Assembly (NCBI GenBank): GCA_959600065.1 | Contig: CAUGKZ010000063.1 | Location: 1-7,834, forward strand | Direction of reading: 5' to 3' | Source of the DNA: an uncultured Kroppenstedtia sp. | GTDB taxonomy: Bacteria > Bacillota > Bacilli > Thermoactinomycetales > DSM-45169 | Length of the DNA: 7,834 nucleotides | Shown here: piece after piece, positions 1 to 6,688 of the stretch | How positions within the stretch are numbered: the first letter of the stretch is position 1 | Layout: each line of letters opens with the position of its first letter | Made by a program: the position numbers and the translations under genes | Notes under the pieces: model-generated | The model's database searches: none | What the model was told of the DNA's origin: nothing | Seen by the model: the letters and a program-made list of their open reading frames with translations, nothing else

Positions 1-308
1 TTCTCCTCTTTCGAGGATAATCGAGCCGAATCGCCCAGCACTTCTCCCTTTTTATCGATCCATGTCACCCGGGTATCCAGAGAATCACCAAATCGATCTG
101 CCTGTCGTTGAAGCTCAGCCGGCTCTTCCCACAACGCCTCCTGGTTGACCGTCTTTGCCAACAACTGTCCTTCCTTTTCGAGACGTTCCTTCAACGAATC
201 GATAGTGGATGCCTTCAGGAGAAGCGCCACAAAAATACCGGTGCCCAGCACCGAAATTCCGATCATGGATAGAAACATGACCGTCAAGCGGTTGTGGAGA
301 GATTTCAT
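1..308 (-). CDS. phoR: PhoR sensor histidine kinase, N-terminal part (cut by window edge)
   Basis: Partial gene; about 102 codons are visible and the rest lies beyond base 1. It would be the membrane sensor kinase that phosphorylates PhoP under phosphate limitation. The visible part has a short basic start (MKSLHNRL), one membrane helix at about residues 8-31 (FLSMIGISVLGTGIFVALLL), and then an extracytoplasmic stretch rich in Glu, Lys and Gln. That stretch includes TRVTWIDKKGEVLGDS, the type of sequence seen at the start of the external PAS-like domain of Bacillus PhoR. The kinase core (HisKA and ATPase domains) is not in the window. The start is fixed by an ATGA overlap: the ATG at 308-306 overlaps the phoP TGA at 307-305, so the two genes are translationally coupled. 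The assignment rests on this context plus the N-terminal architecture; another PhoR-like kinase would look the same here. Confidence 0.88.
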   Translation of the reverse strand, partial: MKSLHNRLTVMFLSMIGISVLGTGIFVALLLKASTIDSLKERLEKEGQLLAKTVNQEALWEEPAELQRQADRFGDSLDTRVTWIDKKGEVLGDSARLSSKEE

Positions 309-1018
309 GATTCCTTCGGTCCCTCAAATTTATATCCGATCCCACGCACCGTCTTGATATAGATTGGGTTACGCGAATCCTCCTCCACTTTTTCTCGCAG
401 ATGACTCACATGAACATCCACAATTCGGGTGTCTCCGATATAGTCATAATCCCAAACCGCATTCAACAGCTGATCCCTGGATAATACTTTTCCACGGTGA
501 GAAGCTAGATGGATCAACAACTCAAATTCCTTGGGGGTCAGTTCCACGGGATCTCCGTTTTTCCGTACTTCATACCCTTCCGTGTCCATTTCCAGCTCCC
601 CCACTCGCAGGTACTTTCGATCCTCTTGAATTCCCTGTTCCCGCAAGGCTCCCATACGACGGAGGATCGCTTTCACCCGTGCTACCAGTTCCCGGGGGCT
701 GAAAGGTTTGGTCATATAATCATCAGCCCCCAGTTCCAGTCCGAGCACTTTATCAAATTCTTCATTCTTGGCGGTCAACATCAGAATCGGAAGATGGCTA
801 TTTTTCTTACGGATTTCCTTGCAAACTTCCAATCCATCCATTTGGGGAAGCATCAGATCCAGCACGATCAGGTCAAATAATCCTCCTTCCACCTTCTCCA
901 AGGCGGAGGGTCCATCGGAGGCCACCTCCACGGCAAACCCTTCCTTTTCCAGGTTGAATTGAACCAATTTCACGATGGAGGGTTCATCGTCAACCACCAG
1001 CACTTTTTGTTTGCTCAT
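305..1018 (-). CDS. phoP: PhoP response regulator, OmpR family
   Basis: Cytoplasmic DNA-binding response regulator of the phosphate-starvation regulon, 237 residues, close to the usual OmpR-family length. The receiver domain covers about residues 4-118, with the acidic pair D10-D11, phospho-acceptor D54 (in DLIVLDLMLPQMDG), T82 in LMLTAK and K104 in YMTKPFSPRE. The winged-helix DNA-binding domain is at about 135-235, with ELTPKEFELL, GDTRIVDVHVSHLREK and the C-terminal RGIGYKF hairpin. The region DKVLGLELGADDYMTKPFSP reads almost like Bacillus PhoP. Two ATGs are adjacent. GGAGG (1026-1030) is 7 bases from the second (1018) and only 4 from the first (1021), so I chose 1018; starting at 1021 adds one Met. 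The gene follows the TCA operon but is separated from it by a terminator, so it probably has its own promoter. The partner kinase gene phoR overlaps its stop. Confidence 0.95.
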   Translation of the reverse strand: MSKQKVLVVDDEPSIVKLVQFNLEKEGFAVEVASDGPSALEKVEGGLFDLIVLDLMLPQMDGLEVCKEIRKKNSHLPILMLTAKNEEFDKVLGLELGADDYMTKPFSPRELVARVKAILRRMGALREQGIQEDRKYLRVGELEMDTEGYEVRKNGDPVELTPKEFELLIHLASHRGKVLSRDQLLNAVWDYDYIGDTRIVDVHVSHLREKVEEDSRNPIYIKTVRGIGYKFEGPKES

Positions 1019-1089
1019 CATCTAGCCTCCGCTTCATCGATTCTCCCATACTTAGACGATCTGCAAAAAAGAACAGGGGTGCTACAATT

Positions 1090-1119
1090 ATTCTCTCTCA
1101 CTGTTATGGCTCCATTCAA
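1090..1119 (-). promoter_or_regulatory. Weak candidate sigma-A promoter for phoPR
   Basis: Reading the minus strand between the mdh terminator and phoP, TTGAAT (1119-1114) is followed after 18 bases by GAGAAT (1095-1090). Each box matches the consensus at four of six positions. No convincing tandem TTAACA-type Pho boxes were found here. A promoter is expected somewhere in 1031-1189 because the upstream operon is terminated, but this exact choice is a guess. Confidence 0.22.
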
Positions 1120-1189
1120 GTCCATCGTACACAATCCGTCACGGGAGTAAAGGGCCGGATGCATAAGGAAAGCACCCGAATTCTTCCAT

Positions 1190-1220
1190 AAGAAAAAGCC
1201 CGGGAAAGGAATCCCGGGCT
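1190..1220 (-). terminator. Intrinsic terminator of the citZ-icd-mdh operon
   Basis: A perfect 9-bp GC-rich stem (AGCCCGGGA, 1197-1205, pairing with TCCCGGGCT, 1212-1220) encloses a 6-base loop. On the minus strand it is followed by a U-rich run, TTTTTCTT, down to 1190. It begins 11 bases after the mdh stop codon, the expected position and orientation for ending the operon. It implies that phoPR is mostly transcribed separately, with read-through possible. Confidence 0.9.
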
Positions 1221-1231
1221 CCTTACAGTAT

Positions 1232-2170
1232 TCAGTTCAATACCTTCATCACTTTCTGCACGGAATCGACGGACTGATCCAGCGCTTGTTTTTCTTCCTC
1301 AGTAAGATCCAATTCAATAATTTTCTCCAAGCCATTGGCACCGAGAATCACCGGAACGCCCAGATACAGGTCTTGATAGCCGTATTCGCCCTCCAGATAG
1401 GCGATAGCCGGCAGGATGCGCCGTTTGTCCTTGAGAATCGCCTCCGCCATTTGAACGAGGGAGGCGGCCGGAGCATAGTATGCGCTACCGTTGCCGAGAA
1501 GACCGACGATCTCGCCGCCCCCTTTGCGGGTTCGTTCCACAATGGCCTCCAGCCGATCCTTGGGCAGCCATTTTTCCAGAGGAACGCCACCTGCATAGGA
1601 GTAGCGAACCAAGGGAACCATGTCATCCCCGTGTCCGCCCAATACAAAGCCAGTCACATCTTCCACGGAAACGTTCAGTTCCTGAGCGATAAAAGTGCGG
1701 AAACGAGCGGTGTCCAGGACGCCGGATTGTCCGATCACCCGGTTTTTCGGAAAACCAGAGGTGCGGTACACTTCATAGGTCATGGCATCCACCGGATTGG
1801 TCAACACGAGGATGATGCAGTTCGGCGAATATTTCACCACTTGCTCCGTAACCGAACGCATCACTTTGGCATTGGTATTCACCAAGTCGTCACGGCTCAT
1901 ACCCGGTTTGCGAGCAACCCCGGCGGTAATGATGACCACATCTGAATCCTGGGTTTCAGCATAGTCGGCAGTCCCGGTGATGCGAGCATCCACCCCTTGC
2001 ACCGGGGTGGATTCCAACATATCCAGTGCTTTTCCTTTGGTCGGCTCCTCCGCATTGGGGATATCCACCAATACTACATCACCAAGTTCTTTCTGGGCCA
2101 GCATCAGAGCCGTCGTCGCCCCGGTGAATCCGCTGCCGATGACGGAAATTTTGTTTCTGCGGATGGTCAT
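1232..2170 (-). CDS. mdh: Malate dehydrogenase (NAD), LDH-like type
   Basis: Cytoplasmic enzyme oxidising malate to oxaloacetate with NAD; 312 residues, the length typical of Bacillus Mdh. The N-terminal Rossmann fold has GSGFTG at 12-17 and the ribose-binding acidic residue D36 in VVLVDI. The substrate loop [11 protein letters not shown] carries R87 and R93; an Arg at the first of these positions marks malate rather than lactate dehydrogenase. Further active-site residues are N125 in LTNPVD, D153 and R156 in LDTARFR, and H180 in GGHGDDM, the catalytic Asp/His pair being D153/H180. The start is supported by GGAGG seven bases upstream. The gene is third in the operon, 24 bases after icd, and ends just before a strong terminator. 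It regenerates oxaloacetate for the citrate synthase encoded at the operon's head. No anomalies seen. Confidence 0.97.
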   Translation of the reverse strand: MTIRRNKISVIGSGFTGATTALMLAQKELGDVVLVDIPNAEEPTKGKALDMLESTPVQGVDARITGTADYAETQDSDVVIITAGVARKPGMSRDDLVNTNAKVMRSVTEQVVKYSPNCIILVLTNPVDAMTYEVYRTSGFPKNRVIGQSGVLDTARFRTFIAQELNVSVEDVTGFVLGGHGDDMVPLVRYSYAGGVPLEKWLPKDRLEAIVERTRKGGGEIVGLLGNGSAYYAPAASLVQMAEAILKDKRRILPAIAYLEGEYGYQDLYLGVPVILGANGLEKIIELDLTEEEKQALDQSVDSVQKVMKVLN

Positions 2171-2194
2171 GACATTTCCTCCGTTTCAGAGTCT

Positions 2195-3481
2195 TTATAA
2201 GTTCTCGATCAGTTGGGTGGCAAATTCCGAACACTTCAGTTCCGTTGCACCCTCCATCAGGCGGGCGAAATCGTAAGTGACGGTTTTCTGGGTGATCGTC
2301 TGATCCATGGCACGGTAGATCCGATCTGCTGCTTCCTGCCAACCCATGTGTTCCAACATCAGGACCCCGGAGAGAAGGAGAGACCCGGGATTCACTTTGT
2401 CCATGCCGGCATATTTGGGAGCGGTACCGTGAGTCGCTTCAAAGATGGCATGGCCTGATTCAAAGTTGATATTGGCTCCCGGTGCAATCCCGATGCCCCC
2501 CACTTGGGCGGCTAGGGCGTCAGAAATGTAATCCCCATTCAGGTTCAGAGTGGCGATCACATCGTATTCTGCTGGACGGGTCAGGATCTGTTGCAAGAAG
2601 GCATCCGCAATGGAATCTTTCACAATCAGCTTGCCAGCAGCTTCCGCCTCGGATTGGGCTTGGTTCGCCGCATCCAGACCTTTCTCTTCTTTGATTCGAT
2701 CATACTGAGACCAGGTGAATACCTTGTCACCGTATTCCCGTTCCGCCAACTCATAGCCCCAGCTTTTGAATGCCCCTTCGGTGAACTTCATGATATTTCC
2801 CTTGTGGACGAGGGTGAGACTCTTGCGACCGTGTTCGAGGGCATAGTCGATCGCCGCCCGCACCAAGCGCTCCGTTCCCTCCCGGGAAACCGGCTTAATC
2901 CCGATCCCGGAAGTCTCAGGGAAACGAATCTTTTTGACTCCCATCTCTTCGCGGAAGAAACGGATCACTTTTTGTGCTTCTTCAGACTCGGCTTCCCACT
3001 CGATCCCGGCATAGATATCCTCAGAGTTTTCCCGGAAGATCACCATGTCCACCTGTTCCGGTTTTTTCACCGGTGACGGTACTCCACTGAAATAACGGAC
3101 CGGACGCAGGCAGACGAACAGATCCAATTCCTGGCGCAAAGCCACATTGAGGGAACGGATCCCGCCGCCCACCGGCGTGGTCAGAGGACCTTTGATCGCC
3201 ACAGTATACTCTCGGATGGCCTTTAATGTCTCTTCCGGTAACCACTCACCAAATTGATTGTATGCCTTCTCACCTGCATAAATCTCGAACCATTCGATTT
3301 TTCGTTTGGATCCGTAAGATTTTTCTACCGCCGCGTCCAAGACACGTCGGGCCGCCGCCCAGATGTCCGGGCCGGTACCGTCTCCTTCGATAAAAGGGAT
3401 AATCGGATGATCTGGAACACGAAGTTCCCCGTTTTCGAGAGTAATCTTATCTCCGGTTTGTGGAGCCTCGTACCGTGCCAT
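2195..3481 (-). CDS. icd: Isocitrate dehydrogenase, NADP-dependent
   Basis: Cytoplasmic TCA-cycle enzyme converting isocitrate to 2-oxoglutarate and CO2 with reduction of NADP; 428 residues, slightly longer than I recall for Bacillus Icd. Motifs: GDGTGPDIW at 33-41; [13 protein letters not shown] with S110, N112 and R116 (the serine equivalent to the phosphorylated one in E. coli); R126, R150 and Y157 for isocitrate; [11 protein letters not shown] with catalytic K227; NGDYISD with metal-binding D317 and D321; HGTAPKY at 351-357. K356-Y357, with Y403 and R407 in VTYDFARL, form the pattern associated with NADP rather than NAD specificity. The frame stays open 32 codons further upstream, but that extension overlaps the end of citZ. 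The ATG at 3481 has AAAGGAG seven bases before it and gives the family's normal N-terminus, so I use it. Second gene of the operon. Confidence 0.97.
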   Translation of the reverse strand: MARYEAPQTGDKITLENGELRVPDHPIIPFIEGDGTGPDIWAAARRVLDAAVEKSYGSKRKIEWFEIYAGEKAYNQFGEWLPEETLKAIREYTVAIKGPLTTPVGGGIRSLNVALRQELDLFVCLRPVRYFSGVPSPVKKPEQVDMVIFRENSEDIYAGIEWEAESEEAQKVIRFFREEMGVKKIRFPETSGIGIKPVSREGTERLVRAAIDYALEHGRKSLTLVHKGNIMKFTEGAFKSWGYELAEREYGDKVFTWSQYDRIKEEKGLDAANQAQSEAEAAGKLIVKDSIADAFLQQILTRPAEYDVIATLNLNGDYISDALAAQVGGIGIAPGANINFESGHAIFEATHGTAPKYAGMDKVNPGSLLLSGVLMLEHMGWQEAADRIYRAMDQTITQKTVTYDFARLMEGATELKCSEFATQLIENL

Positions 3482-3521
3482 ACAAACACTCCTTTTCCTG
3501 CTTTTATGGGTATAGAACCCT

Positions 3522-4634
3522 TTATCTGTTCTCCAGGGGGATATAAGACTGATGGACCGGTCCCGTATATTCAGCACGAGGACGAATCAGACGATTGTCC
3601 GCATACTGCTCCAGCACATGAGCCGTCCAACCGGAAACGCGGCTGATGGCAAAAATCGGAGTGAACAGATTCCGAGGGATGCCTAAATAATGATAAGTGG
3701 AAGCGGAATAGAAATCCACGTTGGGTTTCAACCCTTTTTCCCTCACTACCAACTCATCGATCTTTAATGACATCTCGTACCATTTTTTATCACCTGTCAA
3801 CTCACTCAGTTGCCGGGACATCTCTCGCAGATGTTTGGCCCGGGGATCCCCATCTTTGTATACCCTGTGACCAAAGCCCATAATCTTCTCTTTGTTATCC
3901 AATTTGGTCCGGATCGCAGTTTCCACCTGGTCAGGAGACCCGATCTCCTCTAGCATCGCCATCACCCGTTCATTGGCGCCCCCGTGGAGGGGTCCTTTCA
4001 AGGTTCCAATGGCCGAAGTGATCGCGGAATACATGTCTGAGAGTGTCGCTGTCGTCACCCGAGCCGCAAAGGTGGAAGCGTTCAGTTCATGGTCGGCATG
4101 CAGAATGAGTGCCTTCTCAATCGCCTCCACCGCCGTCGCTTCCGGTTTTTCTCCGTGGAGCATGTACACGAAGTTTTCGGCATAGCCATAGGACGGATCT
4201 GGGGCTACTGGTTCCAGACCTTGACCGATCCGGAACAGAGCCGCCACAATCGTCGGCATCTTGGCCGCCAGACGGATCGCTTTCCGCTCGTTAGCTTCCT
4301 GACCGTTGTCATTCGCCTCGGGGTCATACATACCGAGAGCGGATACCGCCGTCCGCAGGGCAGCCATCGGATGGGTCTCCTTCGGATATGCTTTCAACTG
4401 TTCTAAAACCGTTTCCGGCAAAGCCGCTTCTGCTTTCAATTGTTTGCCCAGGCCAGTCAATTCCTCCTGATTGGGCAGATGTCCCTTCCACAGCAGGAAA
4501 ATCACTTCTTCGTAATTGGCTTTCTCCGCCAAATCGTCGATGTTGATCCCGCGGTAGGTTAGTACACCGTCCACAATTGAGCTGATTCCGGATGTGAGGG
4601 CTACGACACCCTCCAATCCTTTTGCAACCGACAT
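3522..4634 (-). CDS. citZ: Citrate synthase, Gram-positive type II-like short form
   Basis: Cytoplasmic enzyme condensing acetyl-CoA and oxaloacetate to citrate, the entry step of the TCA cycle; 370 residues, close to Bacillus CitZ. Catalytic residues are visible: H217 in [10 protein letters not shown]256 in GFGHRVYK and D307 in NVDFYSA. Oxaloacetate-binding H182 ([12 protein letters not shown]) and Arg residues R257, R332 (SRVSGW) and R351 ([10 protein letters not shown]) are also present. The frame is open for 13 more codons upstream. I chose the ATG at 4634 because AAAGGAG lies nine bases before it and [12 protein letters not shown] matches the usual N-terminus. It is first in the operon with icd 40 bases downstream. 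The promoter region upstream carries an inverted repeat that could be a repressor operator. A paralogue such as a methylcitrate synthase is possible on sequence alone, but the operon with icd and mdh argues for citZ. Confidence 0.96.
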   Translation of the reverse strand: MSVAKGLEGVVALTSGISSIVDGVLTYRGINIDDLAEKANYEEVIFLLWKGHLPNQEELTGLGKQLKAEAALPETVLEQLKAYPKETHPMAALRTAVSALGMYDPEANDNGQEANERKAIRLAAKMPTIVAALFRIGQGLEPVAPDPSYGYAENFVYMLHGEKPEATAVEAIEKALILHADHELNASTFAARVTTATLSDMYSAITSAIGTLKGPLHGGANERVMAMLEEIGSPDQVETAIRTKLDNKEKIMGFGHRVYKDGDPRAKHLREMSRQLSELTGDKKWYEMSLKIDELVVREKGLKPNVDFYSASTYHYLGIPRNLFTPIFAISRVSGWTAHVLEQYADNRLIRPRAEYTGPVHQSYIPLENR

Positions 4635-4716
4635 GGCATTTCGCTCCTTTGCTGAAAATGGTGCTTCGGGCACCTCACTAGGCTGAACCCCCCTCGCAGG
4701 GCAAGGGATTTCCTAC

Positions 4717-4766
4717 TTTTATCACCACAAAGATAAAACATAGCACTTTTCCCCATGAAAAAACAA
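4717..4766 (-). promoter_or_regulatory. Candidate citZ promoter with overlapping inverted-repeat operator
   Basis: On the minus strand TTGTTT (4766-4761), an 18-base spacer and TATGTT (4742-4737) preceded by TGC form a plausible extended -10 promoter. It lies about 100 bases upstream of the citZ start. Just downstream, and touching the -10 box, is a perfect 7-bp inverted repeat, TTTTATC-N8-GATAAAA (4717-4738), where a repressor would block initiation. B. subtilis citZ is repressed by CcpC, whose recalled boxes are ATAA-N7-TTAT. Here the arms are the other way round (TTAT outside, ATAA inside, ten bases between), so I do not assign CcpC. The promoter and operator roles are inference; the repeat itself is plain in the sequence. 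Confidence 0.42.
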
Positions 4767-4799
4767 AGAACCGCCCGATCTATATGGGCCGACCGGTTC
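4758..4799 (-). terminator. Terminator-like hairpin upstream of citZ
   Basis: On the minus strand GAACCG (4799-4794) pairs with CGGTTC (4773-4768). An inner CCC/GGG adds three pairs after a 5-base bulge, and TTTGTTTTTTC follows. The stem is imperfect but the U-rich tail is good. It begins three bases after the TAG of a small minus-strand ORF (stop 4804-4802), as expected for that gene's terminator. The alternative is an attenuator in a long citZ leader. It ends about 123 bases before the citZ start codon. Confidence 0.55.
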
Positions 4800-4801
4800 A
4801 T

Positions 4802-4960
4802 CTACCCAAATGGTTTTCTGCCTTCGGTGCCCTGATACGCCTCCTTCAGTTTACCATAAAAAAAATACGTTATCATCACAGTCCACCTGCATAAAACATG
4901 ATAAAGGCCCCACAGACTCCCAAAGGAATCCATCGATCCAACCTGAAACCAGAGTCTCAT
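4802..4960 (-). CDS. Possible small membrane protein, 52 residues, unrecognised
   Basis: I do not recognise this ORF. It begins at an ATG at 4960 and ends with TAG at 4804-4802, followed at once by a terminator-like hairpin on the same strand. That arrangement is the main support. Residues 1-12 are mixed; 13-35 form an aromatic, mostly hydrophobic stretch that could span the membrane although it contains H21 and R25. The tail KLKEAYQGTEGRKPFG (37-52) is polar and looks like real protein. The start is unsure: there is no good ribosome binding site at 4960. Other in-frame ATGs are at 4933 and 4876, and the last has AGGTGG six bases before it, giving a 24-residue peptide. Another frame encodes a more hydrophobic segment (4941-4876), so a frameshift inside the gene is possible. 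It sits where B. subtilis has ytwI but does not resemble it. Confidence 0.38.
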   Translation of the reverse strand: MRLWFQVGSMDSFGSLWGLYHVLCRWTVMITYFFYGKLKEAYQGTEGRKPFG

Positions 4961-4972
4961 TTCCCATGTATC

Positions 4973-4981
4973 TGTTATAAT
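4973..4981 (+). promoter_or_regulatory. Extended -10 promoter for ytvI
   Basis: TGTTATAAT is a perfect TATAAT with the TGN extension, 76 bases before the ytvI ATG. No good -35 box is seen 16-18 bases upstream, which extended -10 promoters can tolerate. TGTAAGCGTGGCTT (4992-5005), just after the expected start site, has a good left half of a CcpA cre site, but the right half does not match. The same bases read TATAAC on the other strand, so a divergent promoter for the small ORF could overlap here. Confidence 0.5.
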
Positions 4982-5056
4982 TAGTATTCATTGTAAGCGT
5001 GGCTTAGGCCCCTTTCCTAAAGGGTAATATGAATACAATAGAAGGGAAATCGAGCA

Positions 5057-6229
5057 ATGGAGGGGATCGATTTGAACCGCGAAGCGGTGACAGGCATCCT
5101 GCTGCGAACATTGTTGGCAATTGCGGCGATGGTCTCCGCATATTACTTATGTGTACTGGTCTTCCCGCTTACATATCCGTTTCTGATCGGTGGGCTGATC
5201 GCCATGACTGTGGAACCGGCGGTTCGCTGGCTGGAGAACCGGGCCCGGTTCCCTCGGTGGGCAGGAGTCACCCTGTCCTTGATTATACTGGTGGGCGGGT
5301 CCCTCAGTTTGCTGATCTACCTCGTTTCCAGGATTGTGATGGAATTAACAAACTTGGCGGAATATCTTCCCCAGTTTTTCAACCAGATGAATCAGTATTT
5401 GTTAGATACCTTCATCCGGGACAACGGTGAACTGATTGAAATGATCCACACCATTCAAAATTATATGGAGAACAACCCCCAGCAAAGTTCGGAAATCCTG
5501 ACCAGTATTCGGGAAAATCTGAGCTTGGTCGCCAATAAAGGAACTCAGTTCATCACAGATATCCTGGCAGGGATCGGATCCTTTCTAGGAAATCTCCCTT
5601 ATTATGCGACGGTTCTTATCTTCATTATTCTCGCCGCCTTCTTCATCGGGATCGATTGGCCTCGTCTCAAGGGAAGATTTCTCCCCCTGATCCCTGGACG
5701 GGTCAGCCAGACGGGTCACTTGGTGATCCGGGATCTCAAAAAAGCCCTGTTTGGGTTCCTTCGTGCTCAATTGACACTGATCAGCATCACCGGGGTTATC
5801 GTCTGGATCGGACTCAGTTTGCTGGGAGTGGAGTATGCCCTCACCCTGGCCTTGATCACCGGTGCTCTCGACCTCCTCCCCTACCTCGGGGTGGGCACCG
5901 TGATGGTACCCTGGGTCGCCTATCTGATGCTGACCGGCAACTTTCGCCTCGGTTTGGGCATCGCCGTCTTGTATGTGGTCATCCTGGTCGTTCGCCAAAC
6001 GCTGGAACCCAAATTGGTCGCCACCAATATAGGTATCAGTCCACTCCTCACACTGGTAGCCCTGTTTATCGGTTTGAAGCTGTTCGGGGTATTCGGCCTG
6101 ATACTGGGTCCTGTCATCACCGTTCTCCTGCTTGTCCTCTATCGCGTCGGTGTATTCCACGACCTTTGGAACTATATCGTCCATGGTAAATCCAAACTAT
6201 CCACACCTGGAAGTGAGACCGAACAATAA
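5057..6229 (+). CDS. ytvI: YtvI-type sporulation integral membrane protein, AI-2E transporter family
   Basis: Polytopic inner-membrane protein of the AI-2E/PerM family (PF01594); context and layout fit the YtvI subgroup found in spore formers. Its molecular function is not established. About 390 residues, with paired helices at 14-50, a helix at 68-97, an extracytoplasmic-type hydrophilic region at about 100-180 (ending near NLPYY), then helices at 181-200, 235-292, 297-315 and 325-364. Family landmarks are DLLPYLG at 272-278, RQTLEPKL at 313-320 and GLILGP at 347-352. Start: the ATG at 5057 has only AAGGG ten bases upstream. A TTG at 5072 has GGAGG (5059-5063) at eight bases, and starting there gives a five-residue shorter protein beginning LNREAVTG; the TTG may well be the true start. 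Divergent from citZ. No terminator is visible after the stop. Confidence 0.88.
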   Translation: MEGIDLNREAVTGILLRTLLAIAAMVSAYYLCVLVFPLTYPFLIGGLIAMTVEPAVRWLENRARFPRWAGVTLSLIILVGGSLSLLIYLVSRIVMELTNLAEYLPQFFNQMNQYLLDTFIRDNGELIEMIHTIQNYMENNPQQSSEILTSIRENLSLVANKGTQFITDILAGIGSFLGNLPYYATVLIFIILAAFFIGIDWPRLKGRFLPLIPGRVSQTGHLVIRDLKKALFGFLRAQLTLISITGVIVWIGLSLLGVEYALTLALITGALDLLPYLGVGTVMVPWVAYLMLTGNFRLGLGIAVLYVVILVVRQTLEPKLVATNIGISPLLTLVALFIGLKLFGVFGLILGPVITVLLLVLYRVGVFHDLWNYIVHGKSKLSTPGSETEQ

Positions 6230-6362
6230 AAAACAAATGGGAAATGGAACATACATCAGCATGGGGGGAGGTGAAGTCTACTATAAAAACAGACTCGTGA
6301 TGACACGGCCCCATCTCAGTGAAGCTGTTGATAACAGAAAATAGACATCAGCCTGAATCCTA
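6230..6362. other. Intergenic stretch with orphan Shine-Dalgarno and tiny ORFs
   Basis: No convincing gene. GGAGGTGA (6267-6274) is a near-perfect ribosome binding site but no ATG, GTG or TTG lies 5-12 bases after it. GTG at 6271, inside the site, opens a 9-codon ORF whose TGA overlaps the ATG (6300) of a 14-codon ORF ending at 6344. The ytvI-proximal part also carries an in-frame open stretch (6132-6344) that is mostly a shadow of ytvI. This may be the remnant of a small gene or chance. No clear terminator for ytvI. Confidence 0.3.
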
Positions 6363-6364
6363 TT

Positions 6365-6377
6365 AAAGGTAATAACC
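6365..6377 (+). repeat. 13-bp direct repeat, copy 1
   Basis: AAAGGTAATAACC, identical to 6676-6688 and 311 bases from it start to start. This copy covers the last codons and stop of the frameshifted membrane-protein gene. The match stops abruptly on both sides. Confidence 0.6.
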
Positions 6378-6675
6378 ACGGCTCCGGGTCTTTAATATTT
6401 TCAAAACGATAATGTCAATCACCCAGAATAAAAATGAGCATTTGAGGCCAAGAAATAGTGACCCACTGTAATCTTCAAATCTTAACGTAGTAGATAAATA
6501 AGTTGCATTTATCCAAGCATATAAAAAAGGTAATGAAATCCCCCCAAAAAGGTGGAACAGGAGATAGGGCCAAAATTTTCTATGAGTGATTTTCTCTGCG
6601 ATCACAGAACAACAGACCCGCAAAAATAGAACACTATAAATATCGATAGCACCATGGCCCAATGCGCTTCAGTAA

Positions 6676-6688
6676 AAAGGTAATAACC
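6676..6688 (+). repeat. 13-bp direct repeat, copy 2
   Basis: AAAGGTAATAACC, the second perfect copy of the repeat at 6365-6377, here inside the N-terminal half of the broken membrane-protein gene, where it encodes GYYL in the other frame. A 13-base match within such a short stretch is unlikely by chance. Confidence 0.6.

Noticed and set aside
1286..1945. 219-residue plus-strand ORF opposite mdh
   Set aside because: Entirely antisense to a gene with a complete set of malate dehydrogenase motifs; no ribosome site and no recognisable domain.
2591..3076. 161-residue plus-strand ORF opposite icd
   Set aside because: Shadow of the well-supported icd coding frame.
4660..4674. Small hairpin GGTGC-TTCGG-GCACC in the citZ leader
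   Set aside because: Five base pairs with no U-run and no known regulatory motif; likely chance in a GC-rich leader.
4601..4801. 66-residue minus-strand ORF overlapping the start of citZ
   Set aside because: It begins inside the terminator stem and continues out of frame into citZ; no ribosome site. I preferred the terminator reading.
4800..4860. Riboswitch-like core (GGGCACCGAAGGC followed by GGGTAGATGAACC)
   Set aside because: Fragments resemble glycine or c-di-GMP riboswitches, but the remaining conserved elements and their spacing are missing, and the same bases read well as the end of a small protein.
4992..5005. CcpA cre site TGTAAGCGTGGCTT near the ytvI promoter
   Set aside because: Only the left half matches the consensus; the symmetric right half fails at several positions.
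5029..5430. 133-residue plus-strand ORF starting just before ytvI in another frame
   Set aside because: AAAGGG lies four bases before its ATG, but nearly all of it overlaps the ytvI frame, which has the family signatures; the peptide is Gly/Asp/Arg-rich and shadow-like.
5585..6184. 199-residue minus-strand ORF opposite ytvI
   Set aside because: Composition is extremely rich in Asp, Glu and Gln, typical of the complement of a hydrophobic membrane-protein gene. It lies wholly within ytvI, whose product has clear family motifs.
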